Below are positions 18,564 to 28,317 of a DNA stretch of 64,000 bases, in pieces. Source of the DNA: JACKOB01 sp024234575 (GTDB lineage Bacteria > Pseudomonadota > Gammaproteobacteria > Pseudomonadales > Oleiphilaceae); NCBI GenBank assembly GCA_051208035.1, contig JBPJFZ010000009.1, positions 124,001 to 188,000 of the forward strand. Reading direction: 5' to 3'. The notes under the pieces are model-generated. The model did not search any database. It saw only the letters and a program-made list of their open reading frames with translations, and had not been told where the DNA came from. How positions within the stretch are numbered: the first letter of the stretch is position 1; the number at the start of each line of letters is the position of its first letter. A program made the position numbers and the translations under genes.

Positions 18564-19970
18564 TTATAATCCATCGTTTATCACCTCCAGAGCATATAAT
18601 GCCACCTGATTAAATGTCAGTGTCAGCGTTGTCTTCCCCCGCACCGGTAGCTCCAATAAGTAATCTGTGTCATCTATGTTTTCAATCAGCTGTGTGGCTG
18701 ATAGAGCTTCATTTGTATAGTAGTCAATGCGCAGCCAGCCATCTTTAGCGGCAAGATTCACTCTGATCTTAGAACCTTGCAGTTGCATCGGGCCAAGTTG
18801 TAGTGATCCGGAGTTTGAGCAGGCTGCTACCAGCCGTTCTTTTGGCAGGCGAGCACAGCGGGTAACCCATATAGGGTCTTCTACCTCTTTTGTATAGTCT
18901 CGTTCGTACATACCGTGTTCGTAGTTACTGTCCGAGTAGTAAAGTTTGATTTCGGTGTCTTCGAAGACCGGTGCTCCAGGCGTTGTGATCATGCCACCAC
19001 TTGCGCCAAAGTTAAGATCCCAGGGAATAAGTGGTTTATCACTGATTCGCCGCCAAGAGTCACCATCAGGGCTGTAGGCCAGAAATATTTCTATTTTCCC
19101 CAAATTGGTGCCATTGGGCAGTTCATGGTCGATCTCGAACAACCACAGCAGACCCAGGTAGCCATCGCCATACTGAAAAGGACATAACCCATAAAAGTCT
19201 GCCCAGTGATACCCTCGTGCCTGCGCGATCCTGTCTTCGTCTTTACTCGGTATCCATAGTGTTTTGGTTTCACTCCATTGTTTAAAATCGTTGCTGGTAC
19301 TTTTTCCCACACAACGACGGGTGCGGCCTTCGTCATCCACTTCATAGGTTTTTACCATTGCGGTGTAACCCTCTTTATCTTTGAAGCACGGGGCAACATC
19401 ACTGCACCAGACTTTCTCTGTCGTCGGGTTTTTATAGGTTAGTAGGGCTATGGCAGGCTCTTCAGCATTATCCGTAAAGTATTTGCCGTTTTCTGATGAG
19501 TAGGTGCGATACCCGCCATCACCAAAGGCGAACATTTTATATGGCTCGCGACTGTTGGGTTCGTGTATAACGCTGGGCATGTGGCAACCGGCAACGAGGT
19601 TAGTCATAGTGGTAGTGCCAAGTGCATTGTTATTTGATGTCTCTTTTTCGTCAGGCGCAATCAGGATTTTATCGGCTGGGGCTTTAAGCCAGGTTTTATT
19701 GACTAACGGTTTGTGCCAATTGATACCATCTTCAGAGTGGGCATAACCAACCCGTAAAGCATTTCCACACTGATAAAACATTTCGTAGCCCTGGGCAGAT
19801 TTTATGACCGAGCCATACAGATTTGTGCGGGGTGTTTCCCAGTGATAGCTGGGTGACAGCACTGGGTCGCTGGGTGCTATGGTTGCTTGTCGGTATTCGA
19901 TATTGGTTGCCTGACTGACAAGCTGGTCGTTGGGGAAAAGTATGAGCAAGTAGAACCACCTTATTGACAA
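18564..19970 (-). CDS. Five-bladed beta-propeller glycosidase-like protein (GH32/43/68 superfamily)
   Basis: 468 aa. The pattern of an early LFPNDQLV strand, NLYGSVIKSAQGYEMFYQ, AHSEDGINW and repeated propeller-blade motifs resembles GH43/GH32-type proteins of the beta-fructosidase superfamily. A C-terminal beta-sandwich-like part follows (about 380-468). The only upstream start before an in-frame stop is TTG at 19970. Homology seems to begin almost at residue 5, so the gene looks full length. No clear signal peptide. Substrate unknown; assignment to an exact family is inferred. Confidence 0.65.
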   Translation of the reverse strand: MSIRWFYLLILFPNDQLVSQATNIEYRQATIAPSDPVLSPSYHWETPRTNLYGSVIKSAQGYEMFYQCGNALRVGYAHSEDGINWHKPLVNKTWLKAPADKILIAPDEKETSNNNALGTTTMTNLVAGCHMPSVIHEPNSREPYKMFAFGDGGYRTYSSENGKYFTDNAEEPAIALLTYKNPTTEKVWCSDVAPCFKDKEGYTAMVKTYEVDDEGRTRRCVGKSTSNDFKQWSETKTLWIPSKDEDRIAQARGYHWADFYGLCPFQYGDGYLGLLWLFEIDHELPNGTNLGKIEIFLAYSPDGDSWRRISDKPLIPWDLNFGASGGMITTPGAPVFEDTEIKLYYSDSNYEHGMYERDYTKEVEDPIWVTRCARLPKERLVAACSNSGSLQLGPMQLQGSKIRVNLAAKDGWLRIDYYTNEALSATQLIENIDDTDYLLELPVRGKTTLTLTFNQVALYALEVINDGL

Positions 19971-20047
19971 TGACTAACGAGAAACCTGTCTATTCACTGT
20001 AGATGAGTCTGTAGAAAACGCACGACTGCGCTTCGAGGGGCTAGATA

Positions 20048-21478
20048 TTAGAGCACCGGCCCGAGTAGTCTGGCGGCGCGACATAGTAGCCGAAATCTCA
20101 AAGAGCGGTTTTGGTAGTCGTTTAATGACATGCGGATAGACGCAGAAAAGTCATCCGTGAGCATACTGCTTACTTGCCCGACAAAAGCTTTGTCGGCAAC
20201 GAGAGCTGTAATTTCGAAGTTTAGTCGCATCGAGCGGTTATCCAGATTGGCGGTACCAATAGAAGCGTAACGGTTATCAACCAGCATCACCTTTTGATGC
20301 ATAAAGCCGGTTTGGTAGCGATAGATGCCAATACCGTAGCGATCAGCCTGTACCATGTAGGAGTAAGCCGCGTAGTAGACCAGCGTTAGATCAGGTCGTT
20401 GCGGTATCAGTATGCGTACATCCACGCCCCGGGCGCTGGCCAGTTGCAAGGCGCTCATGATTTGCATGTCAGGAACAAAGTAGGGGGTCGCGATCCAGAT
20501 TCTGTCTCTGGCATTGTTAATACTGTTAAGGAAAAACAATTCACAGTTATCATGTTCGTCGGCCGCACTGGTGGGAATAATCAGCACTTTTTGATCATCT
20601 TCCTGCGGCTCTGGTTGCCAGTTTAAGGCGGGCACATGCCCCTTCGCCCAGTACCAGTCTTCGACAAACGCTAACTGTACACCCAAAACGGCAGGGCCAA
20701 GAATATGCAGGTGTGTATCGCGCCAAGGTGCCGCAGCGTTGGTCTTTCGCAGGTACTCATCACCGATATTCATGCCGCCGATAAAGGCATTATCACCATC
20801 TGTGACAACGATCTTTCGGTGGTTACGAAAGTTTATCTGCACCCGCTTCAGATAGGCCCGGGTCGACCCAAAAGAGGTGATATTGATGCCCGCATCGGCC
20901 AGCTCTTTGATGAATGAACGTGATAACCCGGAACTGCCAACCTCATCGTAGATAAAATACACGGCAAGGCCTTCATTGGCTTTTTTGATTAATGCATCTT
21001 TAAATCGATTTCCCAGCTCGTCATGCCGGACTATATAAAATTCGATCAGAATATAATTTCTGGCTTTTTCAATGGCCAGTAACATCGCCTCAAAAGAACG
21101 CTCGCCATCAATCAGCAGTTCGCATCGGTTGCTATGGGTTAACGGCAGTCGTAACAGGTTGGTAAGTACGAGAAGTTCTTCTGAATGACCAGGTGGTCTG
21201 CATATCACCGGTTTCGCATGGCTGTCCAATGCGGCGCTGATGTTTGCAAGCTCCTGATCACCAATGCGCCGGGCGTTGACGTACCCCTGAAACTTGCTGC
21301 GGCCAAAGATGACATATGCCGGTAACGCCACGTAGGGCATTGCTAACAGTGCGATAATCCAGGCGATTGCCCCCTGTGCAGTGCGATAGGTGAGCAACAC
21401 CTGCACGATGCAGAGCCCGGCGAGCGTGTATAAACTGGCAAGCAGCAAGAAAATCAGGTAGGCATCCAGGCTGGTCAT
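20048..21478 (-). CDS. cls: Cardiolipin synthase
   Basis: Phospholipase-D-type cardiolipin synthase of about 476 aa. Two N-terminal membrane segments (first 60 residues) precede two HKD motifs, HRKIVVTD followed by GGMNIGDEY, and HQKVMLVD followed by GTANLDNRS. It joins phosphatidylglycerol molecules at the inner membrane. A TTG start nine bases upstream (21487) is also possible; ATG at 21478 is preferred. Confidence 0.93.
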   Translation of the reverse strand: MTSLDAYLIFLLLASLYTLAGLCIVQVLLTYRTAQGAIAWIIALLAMPYVALPAYVIFGRSKFQGYVNARRIGDQELANISAALDSHAKPVICRPPGHSEELLVLTNLLRLPLTHSNRCELLIDGERSFEAMLLAIEKARNYILIEFYIVRHDELGNRFKDALIKKANEGLAVYFIYDEVGSSGLSRSFIKELADAGINITSFGSTRAYLKRVQINFRNHRKIVVTDGDNAFIGGMNIGDEYLRKTNAAAPWRDTHLHILGPAVLGVQLAFVEDWYWAKGHVPALNWQPEPQEDDQKVLIIPTSAADEHDNCELFFLNSINNARDRIWIATPYFVPDMQIMSALQLASARGVDVRILIPQRPDLTLVYYAAYSYMVQADRYGIGIYRYQTGFMHQKVMLVDNRYASIGTANLDNRSMRLNFEITALVADKAFVGQVSSMLTDDFSASIRMSLNDYQNRSLRFRLLCRAARLLGPVL

Positions 21479-21606
21479 AACGTTCAAATTAGGGTCTACT
21501 CTCTGCTATATATCGATACTTTTAATGAAACAACAGGCCCAATATTGGACGACAGCACTATTAGGGTAGCACAGCAGTAATTATTCGTTTTTGGAGCGTC
21601 AGCGTA

Positions 21607-22236
21607 ATGTTAATGAGTTTTTACGAGAACAACATCTTTCCTTGGGTTTTAAATATCGCTGATAAAGCGTTTCGGCAAGAAAGAGAGGAAATTCTTGGCA
21701 GTGCTCGAGGCCGAATCCTAGAAATTGGTATTGGCAGCGGTATCAGCCTGCCCTTTTATTCTGCGCAAGTAGAGCACATTGTTGGTATTGAGCCGAGTGA
21801 AGCGTTACTGACGAAAGCACAGCAAGCAGCCAGAAGTGCTCCAGCGATTGCCCACAAGTTGTCACTGCAGGCGGGTGATGCGCAAAATCTGCAATTTGAC
21901 GACAACAGCTTCGATACGGTCATTGCCTTTTTGGTTTTCTGCACCATTCCCGACCCAGACAAAGCCGCCGAAGAAGTTTTTCGCGTTCTAAAACCTGGAG
22001 GTTCCCTGATTTTCTTCGAGCACGTGAAAGCCCCTTCGGATAGCCTCGCGCGCTGGCAGAATCGACTGAATCCGGTTTGGAACAAAATTGGCTGTGGCTG
22101 TAACCTCAACCGCACAACGCAAACAGTGTTCGAGCGGCAGGGATTTCGGTTTGAAAGTATCGATGCGTTTTACCACCCTAAAATCATCCGGCTGGTTTCA
22201 CCGGTGATTAAGGGGGTGGCTAAGAAGCCTTCGTAG
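21607..22236 (+). CDS. Class I SAM-dependent methyltransferase (UbiE/METTL7-like)
   Basis: 209 aa. The SAM-binding motif I reads EIGIGSGISLPFY (about residues 38-50). Motif II GDAQNLQF and the post-motif LKPGGSLIFFEHV support a Methyltransf_11 fold. GGAG lies ten bases upstream of the ATG. Substrate is not evident from context; it stands between divergent cls and a convergent exported protein. Confidence 0.85.
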   Translation: MLMSFYENNIFPWVLNIADKAFRQEREEILGSARGRILEIGIGSGISLPFYSAQVEHIVGIEPSEALLTKAQQAARSAPAIAHKLSLQAGDAQNLQFDDNSFDTVIAFLVFCTIPDPDKAAEEVFRVLKPGGSLIFFEHVKAPSDSLARWQNRLNPVWNKIGCGCNLNRTTQTVFERQGFRFESIDAFYHPKIIRLVSPVIKGVAKKPS

Positions 22237-22255
22237 CAATACCGTTTTGTTGGTC

Positions 22256-22663
22256 TTACTCCTGACCAGGAGTAAAGCGTATGCTGGTTAACTCCCACCG
22301 CGTTTCGCTGGAATAGGGCGGGATGATCTTTTTATCGAGAATCTCGCGGCCAACGGCTCGCAGTTTAATATCCGTGGCATGAATGACGGATTCGCCAGCG
22401 CCTGTTTCTCCATGAAAGTTAAAGGTCATGGTGCCGGGTGCGGGGGCAGGTGAGACAAGTTGCCCGGATATTTCGATAAGTCGATCATTTTTATTCCAGG
22501 TGACTGAGCCTTGCAAGCACACCTCTTGCTCGGCATCGCACAGTTCCCGACCGCCGCTGATGTCGATAGTGGCCGCGTATGTTGGATTGGCCAAGGATAG
22601 CCCCAGCACAAAGGTTTGTACGATGGTTTTTAATAGGTGATCTATTTTCGTTTTTACAATCAT
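22256..22663 (-). CDS. Small exported protein of unknown function
   Basis: 135 aa with a signal peptide (cleavage after about residue 30, TYA-A). The mature part is beta-rich with two cysteines (ELCDAEQEVCLQG) likely to form a disulphide. The ATG overlaps the stop of the E2 gene by four bases, so it is coupled to the 2-oxoacid dehydrogenase operon although its product goes to the periplasm. No family recognised. Confidence 0.7.
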   Translation of the reverse strand: MIVKTKIDHLLKTIVQTFVLGLSLANPTYAATIDISGGRELCDAEQEVCLQGSVTWNKNDRLIEISGQLVSPAPAPGTMTFNFHGETGAGESVIHATDIKLRAVGREILDKKIIPPYSSETRWELTSIRFTPGQE

Positions 22664-23799
22664 TGGTTTTTTCTTTCTGCCCCTTGTTGTAGGTTTTCTA
22701 TTAACGCTTTTAGAAATCTCGCCGCTTCGCCACCCGTTGCTGCCCGATGATCGAAGGTTAAGGATAATGGCAATATCTTTCTGATAGCAATTTGCTGATG
22801 CCGAGCGACAACTTCTTCTCGCACCACCCCGGCACCAAGAATGGCTATTTGGGGCGGCACAACAATGGGGTTGGCGTAACGCCCGGCTATGGTACCAAAG
22901 TTTGACAGGGTAATGGTGGCTCCCTGCATTTCTCCGGGTGGGATGCTGCGATTGAGCACATCCTGTCGCAGGCGGTCGAGTCCTTGGCGAAGATCTGCAT
23001 TGGTGCGGTGATTCGCGTCACGCAAAACGGGAACAAAGAGCCCTTCTTCTGTATCTACCGCCATGCCGATATCAACACTTTGGCGTAATCTGCGGGTCAT
23101 CGTGTCGCCATAGAACCAACCATTGAGTGCTGGCGATACTTTGGTTGCCGCGATAATGGCACTAACCAGACGCATGCTGATGTCGGTGCCGGCTGGCCAG
23201 TCGTGGATGTCGGCATCATCGAAGAGTGTGACTGGCACGACGTTGGCGTGAGAGTGCTCCATCGTTTTCGCCATGGTCCTGCGGGCACCTCGCAGAGACT
23301 CCGCCTCGCCGTGGGTTTCCTGGGTTTTCGAGGCGTTTTCAACATCATGGGCGGTGATACTGCCGTCCGGCCCGCTGCCTTTAATCTGTTCCAGTGCGAC
23401 GCCCATGCTGTGGGCCATGGCGCGTATAGCCGGGCTGGCGTGGCCGTGCAGCGCCTGTCGACTCGATGCGGCAGCACCGATGATAAAACTGTCACTGCTA
23501 TCAGATTGTGTCGCTTGCTTTAGCTCACCAACGACGGTGCCGCTATCCGCGTTGACCCCCGAATCGGGCACTGCAAATTCCAGCAATGGCTCGCCAGTGT
23601 GGATGATATCGCCTTCACCGCCAAACAACGCAACGATTTCACCAGCGTGAGGCGAAGGTACTTCTACCACCGCTTTAGCGGTTTCCACTTCTACCAGTAG
23701 TTGATCCACGGCAACGGTGTCGCCGGCTTTAACATGCCAGCGAACGATTTCGGCTTCTGGCAGACCTTCCCCTAAATCCGGGAGTTTGAAGAATCGCAT
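22660..23799 (-). CDS. Dihydrolipoamide acyltransferase, E2 of a 2-oxoacid dehydrogenase complex
   Basis: 379 aa. A single lipoyl domain (residues 1-78) carries the lipoyl-lysine motif VETAKAVVEVPSP. Next come a peripheral-subunit-binding domain (about 121-157) and a catalytic acyltransferase domain. The active-site motif reads FDHRAATGG instead of the common DHRxxDG: the His is kept and the Asp position is Thr. It transfers the acyl group from E1-bound lipoate to CoA. Together with the dehydrogenase upstream the complex probably handles branched-chain 2-oxoacids. Confidence 0.9.
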   Translation of the reverse strand: MRFFKLPDLGEGLPEAEIVRWHVKAGDTVAVDQLLVEVETAKAVVEVPSPHAGEIVALFGGEGDIIHTGEPLLEFAVPDSGVNADSGTVVGELKQATQSDSSDSFIIGAAASSRQALHGHASPAIRAMAHSMGVALEQIKGSGPDGSITAHDVENASKTQETHGEAESLRGARRTMAKTMEHSHANVVPVTLFDDADIHDWPAGTDISMRLVSAIIAATKVSPALNGWFYGDTMTRRLRQSVDIGMAVDTEEGLFVPVLRDANHRTNADLRQGLDRLRQDVLNRSIPPGEMQGATITLSNFGTIAGRYANPIVVPPQIAILGAGVVREEVVARHQQIAIRKILPLSLTFDHRAATGGEAARFLKALIENLQQGAERKNQ

Positions 23800-23856
23800 G
23801 TGTCACCTCACTATCTTGGATCTATTGCAACTATTGGCAATCATAACCATGCCATA

Positions 23857-24900
23857 TTATTGATAGCTCATTAGCTTTTGTGCCGCCTCGACAATCTTTG
23901 CGGTGGATGGCAAATAGTGCTGCTCGTTTCTAAAGTACGGCATGATGGTGTCATAGCCGGTGACCCGGACGACAGGCGCTTTTAGATCAAAAAGAGATTG
24001 TTCGGCCAGACAGGCAGCTATTTCGCCACCAACGCCATTGCTGCGCGCTGCCTCATGCACAATGACACAACGCCCTGTCTTTGCGACCGAAGCGCATATC
24101 GTATCCATATCCAGCGGGCTGATAGTGGCCACATCAATCACCTCGGCAGAAATGTTGGCTTCGGCGAGTCTGGTTGCAGCCTCCAGGGTTTCATGAATCA
24201 TTGCCCCCCAGCTAATCAGCGTCATATCACTGCCTTCTCGCAGGGTAAAGCAGGTATCTAAAGGCAGCGCTTCACCATTGTCTGGCACCGGTTGTGAGAC
24301 AGCCCGGTAAATACGTTTTGGCTCCAGAAATATAACCGGGTCGGGGTTGCGGATAGCGGCCAGCAGCAAGCCGTAGGCCCGCAAGGGTGAACTGGGGATG
24401 ACCACGCGAATACCGGGAATGTGTGCAAACAGGGCCTCGGTGCTTTCACAATGGTGCTCTGGGGCATGGATGCCGCCACCGAATGGGGCACGAATTACCA
24501 GTGGGCAACTCAGCCGACCTCGGGTGCGGTTACGCAGGCGGGAGGCGTGGCTGATGATCTGCTCCATTGCCGCGTAGATAAAGCCCATAAATTGTATCTC
24601 AGCAACAGGCTTAAGGCCCTGGCTGGCCATGCCTACCGTGATACCCGCAATGAGTGTTTCGGCCAACGGCGTATCGAGCACCCGTTTGTTACCAAATTCT
24701 TTTTGCAGATTGGCGGTGGTGCGAAAGACACCGCCGTTCACGGCAATATCTTCGCCAAGAATCACGACATCAGCATCACGACGCATTTCCGATGCCAGCG
24801 CCATATTAACGGCTTCAACCAGGGTGACACTTTTCACCGAATCAACGGAACTTTGTTTGTTCAAGCTGGAGATCACAGCATCTTTGACGGCATCATTCAT
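23857..24900 (-). CDS. 2-oxoacid dehydrogenase E1 beta subunit
   Basis: 347 aa with a transketolase-type pyrimidine-binding domain (about 20-200; VILGEDIAVNGGVF, then APFGGGIHAPEHHCES) and a C-terminal transketolase domain. It is the partner of the E1 alpha encoded immediately upstream; the start lies inside the end of that gene (8-base overlap). BkdA2/PdhB-type. Confidence is high for E1 beta, lower for the substrate. Confidence 0.92.
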   Translation of the reverse strand: MNDAVKDAVISSLNKQSSVDSVKSVTLVEAVNMALASEMRRDADVVILGEDIAVNGGVFRTTANLQKEFGNKRVLDTPLAETLIAGITVGMASQGLKPVAEIQFMGFIYAAMEQIISHASRLRNRTRGRLSCPLVIRAPFGGGIHAPEHHCESTEALFAHIPGIRVVIPSSPLRAYGLLLAAIRNPDPVIFLEPKRIYRAVSQPVPDNGEALPLDTCFTLREGSDMTLISWGAMIHETLEAATRLAEANISAEVIDVATISPLDMDTICASVAKTGRCVIVHEAARSNGVGGEIAACLAEQSLFDLKAPVVRVTGYDTIMPYFRNEQHYLPSTAKIVEAAQKLMSYQ

Positions 24901-25996
24901 GATGGCTTCCTCCCCCTACCGCACGGGAGGCGGCAGCATTGGCAACTTGTTGGTATTGATTCAGTCTTGCGGAAGGTAATTCTTCGAACAGATAAGTAAA
25001 CATTGATTCCGGTGCATCGGCAGCATTGCTGGTATAGTCTGCAACCGCCTGATCAATGTCGGCTTTCACTTGCAGCAGCAGTGCTTGTTCGTCGGCATCG
25101 GTCCACAGACCAGTGGTTTGCAGATAATGTCGCAGGCGCTTGATGGGCTCTTTCTCCCATGCTGCTTTGAGTTCCTGTGCCGGTCGATAGCGGCTGGCAT
25201 CGTCAGCGGTCGTGTGATCGCCCAGACGGTAGCTGGTGGCTTCAATTAATGTAGGGCCTTTGCCTGCATGAGCGCGGCTTAACGCTTTTTGAAGTTCGTA
25301 AGCCATACCCATATAGTCATTACCGTCAACAACCAAACCTTGCACACCCGCCCCGATGGCTTTCTGTGCCAGTGTCTGCGCATTGCACTGCTTTGCCCGG
25401 GGAGTCGAAATAGCCCATTGATTGTTGTTCACCACCATCACCATCGGCAAGTGCCAGGTGCCAGCAAGGTTAAGGCTTTCGAGAAAATCACCTTTTGATG
25501 TAGCGCCATCGCCACAGGTAACCACGACCGCGCGTTTTTCTGCCCGAATTTTCATCGCTGTGGCGATGCCAGCGGCATGGCAGTATTGAGTTGCGATGGG
25601 TACACATACGGGCATATCCTGCGCGCATTTAGGGGACGCATAATTGCTGCCACGTTCATCGCCACCCCAATAGAGTAAGATTTCTGTTAACGAGACGCCA
25701 CGCAAATACTGCGCTGCCTGATCCCGATAATAGGGCACGAAGACGTCGTCTGCCTGCATCGTCATGCCAATGGCGGTACTAATTGCCTCTTGCCCGAGAA
25801 TGGATGGGTATGTGCCGAGCTTGCCTGTGCGCTGCAGGGCAATCGCCTTTTGGTCGAAGGCGCGTATCAGCACCATAGTGGCGTATGCCTGACGCAGATG
25901 CTCTGCGCTGATAGATGTCGGGCAGCTATCCGTGAGCTGTCCGGTCGCGTCCAGCAAACAGGAATGGCTAATATCGAAAGTTTGCGTGCTTTTCAT
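24893..25996 (-). CDS. 2-oxoacid dehydrogenase E1 alpha subunit
   Basis: 367 aa. The thiamine-diphosphate motif begins GDGATSKGDF and ends NNNQW (about residues 165-200). Phosphorylation-loop-like YRLGDHTTADDASRYR follows. Decarboxylates a 2-oxoacid with E1 beta. The start overlaps the stop of the amino-acid dehydrogenase by four bases. BkdA1 and the Gram-positive-type PdhA are close relatives; context favours branched-chain 2-oxoacids. Confidence 0.92.
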   Translation of the reverse strand: MKSTQTFDISHSCLLDATGQLTDSCPTSISAEHLRQAYATMVLIRAFDQKAIALQRTGKLGTYPSILGQEAISTAIGMTMQADDVFVPYYRDQAAQYLRGVSLTEILLYWGGDERGSNYASPKCAQDMPVCVPIATQYCHAAGIATAMKIRAEKRAVVVTCGDGATSKGDFLESLNLAGTWHLPMVMVVNNNQWAISTPRAKQCNAQTLAQKAIGAGVQGLVVDGNDYMGMAYELQKALSRAHAGKGPTLIEATSYRLGDHTTADDASRYRPAQELKAAWEKEPIKRLRHYLQTTGLWTDADEQALLLQVKADIDQAVADYTSNAADAPESMFTYLFEELPSARLNQYQQVANAAASRAVGGGSHHE

Positions 25997-27081
25997 GCGA
26001 CTTCACCTCCTGAGCGGCGGGAGAAGTCAACGCCTTGACTGCGGCGTTTGTTCTCACTATTCGAAAGCCCAAACAGTCGCGCTTCGGCGAGCGTATCCGC
26101 GATCACGCTGGTAGGCTTTTCCTGGGCCTTGGATGCGTTAAAGATTTCGGCCAGAGTGACGGAAATTTCCTGTGACTTGTGTGCAATATCGTGGTTATCA
26201 AAGCCATTGTGATGCATAGAAGCGTAGATTAAACCGCCAGCATTAATGACATAATCGGGGGCATACAGAATGTTGCGTTGGTGCAGTAATTTGCCGTGCT
26301 CTTCGGTAAGTAACTGATTATTTGCCGAACCCGCAATCATTTTGCATTTTAGCAGCGGCAGCGTTTGATCATTAATGACACCACCCAGACCGCAGGGAGA
26401 AAAAACATCACAATCAACCGCGTAGATTTTGTCAGGAGATACCGCGTGTGCACCCAGCTGGTCGACTGCCTGACGTACCCGGCTTTCATCTATATCGGCG
26501 ACCGTTAGCGTGGCGCCTGCCTTACGCAACCGCTGCGCTAGCTGAAAACCCACATTCCCCAGCCCCTGTAAGGCAACATGCACCCCCGTCAGTGATTCAC
26601 TTGCCAACACCTGCTGGCAGGCAACAGTAATGCCCGCAAATACACCTTCGGCAGTAAAATCCGAGGGGTTGGTTTCGTAGCTGGTACTGGTGACGTGGCG
26701 GGTGCGTCTGGCGATGATATCCATTTCGGTAGCGCTGGTGCCGCTGTCAATTGCCGTTATATAGCGACCTCCCAGCTCGTTGACAAAATCACCAAATGCC
26801 AGGAAAAGTTTTTCAGGATCATAGCTGGCAGGCTTGAGAATGACGGATTTGCCGCCGCCTTGGGGGATTTTTGCCAGTGCCGCTTTGTAACTCATGCCGC
26901 GTGCCAGCCGCAGGGCATCATTGAGCGCACGGTCTTCAGAATCGTAGGAGATGAATCGGCAACCACCCAGGGCGGGTCCGAACTTGGTGCTATGAATAGC
27001 GATGATGGCTCTTAGCCCAGATGCGGGGTCATATTTATAATGCACATCCCGAACCTGCTCTTGCGCAAGCAAATCAAACAT
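25993..27081 (-). CDS. Leu/Phe/Val dehydrogenase family protein
   Basis: 362 aa, NAD-dependent oxidative deamination of hydrophobic amino acids to 2-oxoacids. The catalytic Lys motif lies in RGMSYKAALAKIPQGGGK (about residues 70-86). The Rossmann glycine motif GLGNVGFQLA is near 180. It is the first gene of a minus-strand operon whose next genes decarboxylate the 2-oxoacid product, so leucine, valine or isoleucine is the likely substrate. A candidate promoter lies upstream. Confidence 0.9.
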   Translation of the reverse strand: MFDLLAQEQVRDVHYKYDPASGLRAIIAIHSTKFGPALGGCRFISYDSEDRALNDALRLARGMSYKAALAKIPQGGGKSVILKPASYDPEKLFLAFGDFVNELGGRYITAIDSGTSATEMDIIARRTRHVTSTSYETNPSDFTAEGVFAGITVACQQVLASESLTGVHVALQGLGNVGFQLAQRLRKAGATLTVADIDESRVRQAVDQLGAHAVSPDKIYAVDCDVFSPCGLGGVINDQTLPLLKCKMIAGSANNQLLTEEHGKLLHQRNILYAPDYVINAGGLIYASMHHNGFDNHDIAHKSQEISVTLAEIFNASKAQEKPTSVIADTLAEARLFGLSNSENKRRSQGVDFSRRSGGEVA

Positions 27082-27220
27082 ACAAACCTCCAGTCACGTC
27101 GCCCCGGCGTTGGTCTGTTTCCTCTATGGCTTTTGGCCAGGTTCCCAGAAGAAACGCCTAGGTAAGTTGTGCTTATGCGTTGTGTGGATTTGTTCTTTGG
27201 TGAATATCTTCACTGACTCA

Positions 27221-27250
27221 AGTGTAGTTCGAATTGCCTGAGTTGATCAA
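27221..27250 (-). promoter_or_regulatory. Candidate sigma70 promoter of the amino-acid dehydrogenase/E1-E2 operon
   Basis: On the minus strand TTGATC (27250-27245) and TACACT (27226-27221) are spaced 18 bases apart, 140 bases before the dehydrogenase start. Two CTGAGTT words on the plus strand (27238-27244, 27263-27269) overlap and precede the -35 and might bind the AraC-type regulator. Read by eye only. Confidence 0.35.
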
Positions 27251-27303
27251 ATATTATTCAGTCTGAGTTTGAGCCGTTACCTGGAATAATAAGAAATCGG
27301 GGC

Positions 27304-28317
27304 TTAATTTGAGCTTTTTTCTTTCATAAATTGGGCGGGGGATTTGCCGGTCCAGCGTTTGAAAGCGCGGCTGAATGCGCTGAGCTCAGAAAATCCCAGT
27401 AGAAAAGCAATCTCACTGAGCGAATATTTGTCCTCAGAGAGATACTTCATCGCTTTTTCCTGGCGTACATCTTCAACCAGCTCCTGAAACGAGTGGTTTT
27501 CACTTTTCAGTTTGCGATAGAGGGTGTGTCGGCTCATATGCATCTGGCTGGCGATGGTTTCAGCATCAATCGCATTTTTAGATAACTCTTTGGCGATAAT
27601 GTTGCGAATCTGGCTGGAAAACGAGTTTCGCACCCTTAGTTTTTTTAGCAGAGCTTCGACATGGCGGGTGAGAACCTGGTGGATGTAAGGGTTGCCTTTG
27701 GGCAGTTTGTAGTCAAGAAAATGCGACTTAAAGGCGATGCTGGAACAATCGTCACCAAATTTTAGCGGACAATTAAAAATCCTATTATATTCATCGATAT
27801 ATGATGGTTGGGGGTGCTGAAAGGAGACATACTCCACCTTAAGCTGCTGAGCAATATAGGATCTGGCGCGAGTGATGGAAACAGCCATCGTGCGTTCCAT
27901 GTTGGGGGTCGAATAGAACTCTGGTGCATCCCACAGATAGCGTAAAATCGCCAGTTCATCCTGCACAATCAATTCGGCCCGCATGCCTTCATTGACCAGC
28001 TGAAACAAGCGTGTGAACTGGGCCAGCGCTTCACCCAGCGTAGGGTTATTAAAGGTGATGTGGCCAATTACCCCCATTTGTTCTTCGTTGACCATTTCTC
28101 CCAGGTGTAAGCCAAGTGCCGGGTCTTTAGACTTAAGCAGTGCCAGGTTCCAAAGCTGATTGTAGGGCGAAATGGGAATGCGGGAGTCTGGCTTCTCAAG
28201 GTCAGCAATGACAATGCCGGTTTTGCTTTCCATTTCAGCATGGGTAACGTTGATTCCTTCTAAAAAGGAAACGAGCGTTCTAGCTGAAGATGCGCTAACC
28301 AATAACTCGTTGCTCAT
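27304..28317 (-). CDS. AraC-family transcriptional regulator
   Basis: 337 aa. N-terminal arabinose-binding-like effector domain (about 20-205, OruR/ArgR-like subgroup) and a C-terminal double helix-turn-helix (about 235-333, with ASQMHMSRHTLYRKL and FSELSAFSRAFKRWTGKSP). It lies directly upstream of and parallel to the amino-acid/2-oxoacid catabolic operon and is its likely regulator. Confidence 0.88.
   Translation of the reverse strand: MSNELLVSASSARTLVSFLEGINVTHAEMESKTGIVIADLEKPDSRIPISPYNQLWNLALLKSKDPALGLHLGEMVNEEQMGVIGHITFNNPTLGEALAQFTRLFQLVNEGMRAELIVQDELAILRYLWDAPEFYSTPNMERTMAVSITRARSYIAQQLKVEYVSFQHPQPSYIDEYNRIFNCPLKFGDDCSSIAFKSHFLDYKLPKGNPYIHQVLTRHVEALLKKLRVRNSFSSQIRNIIAKELSKNAIDAETIASQMHMSRHTLYRKLKSENHSFQELVEDVRQEKAMKYLSEDKYSLSEIAFLLGFSELSAFSRAFKRWTGKSPAQFMKEKSSN

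Noticed and set aside
24421..24999. 192-codon plus-strand frame opposite the E1 beta gene
   Set aside because: Antisense shadow of a clear conserved gene, with no start signal or homology.
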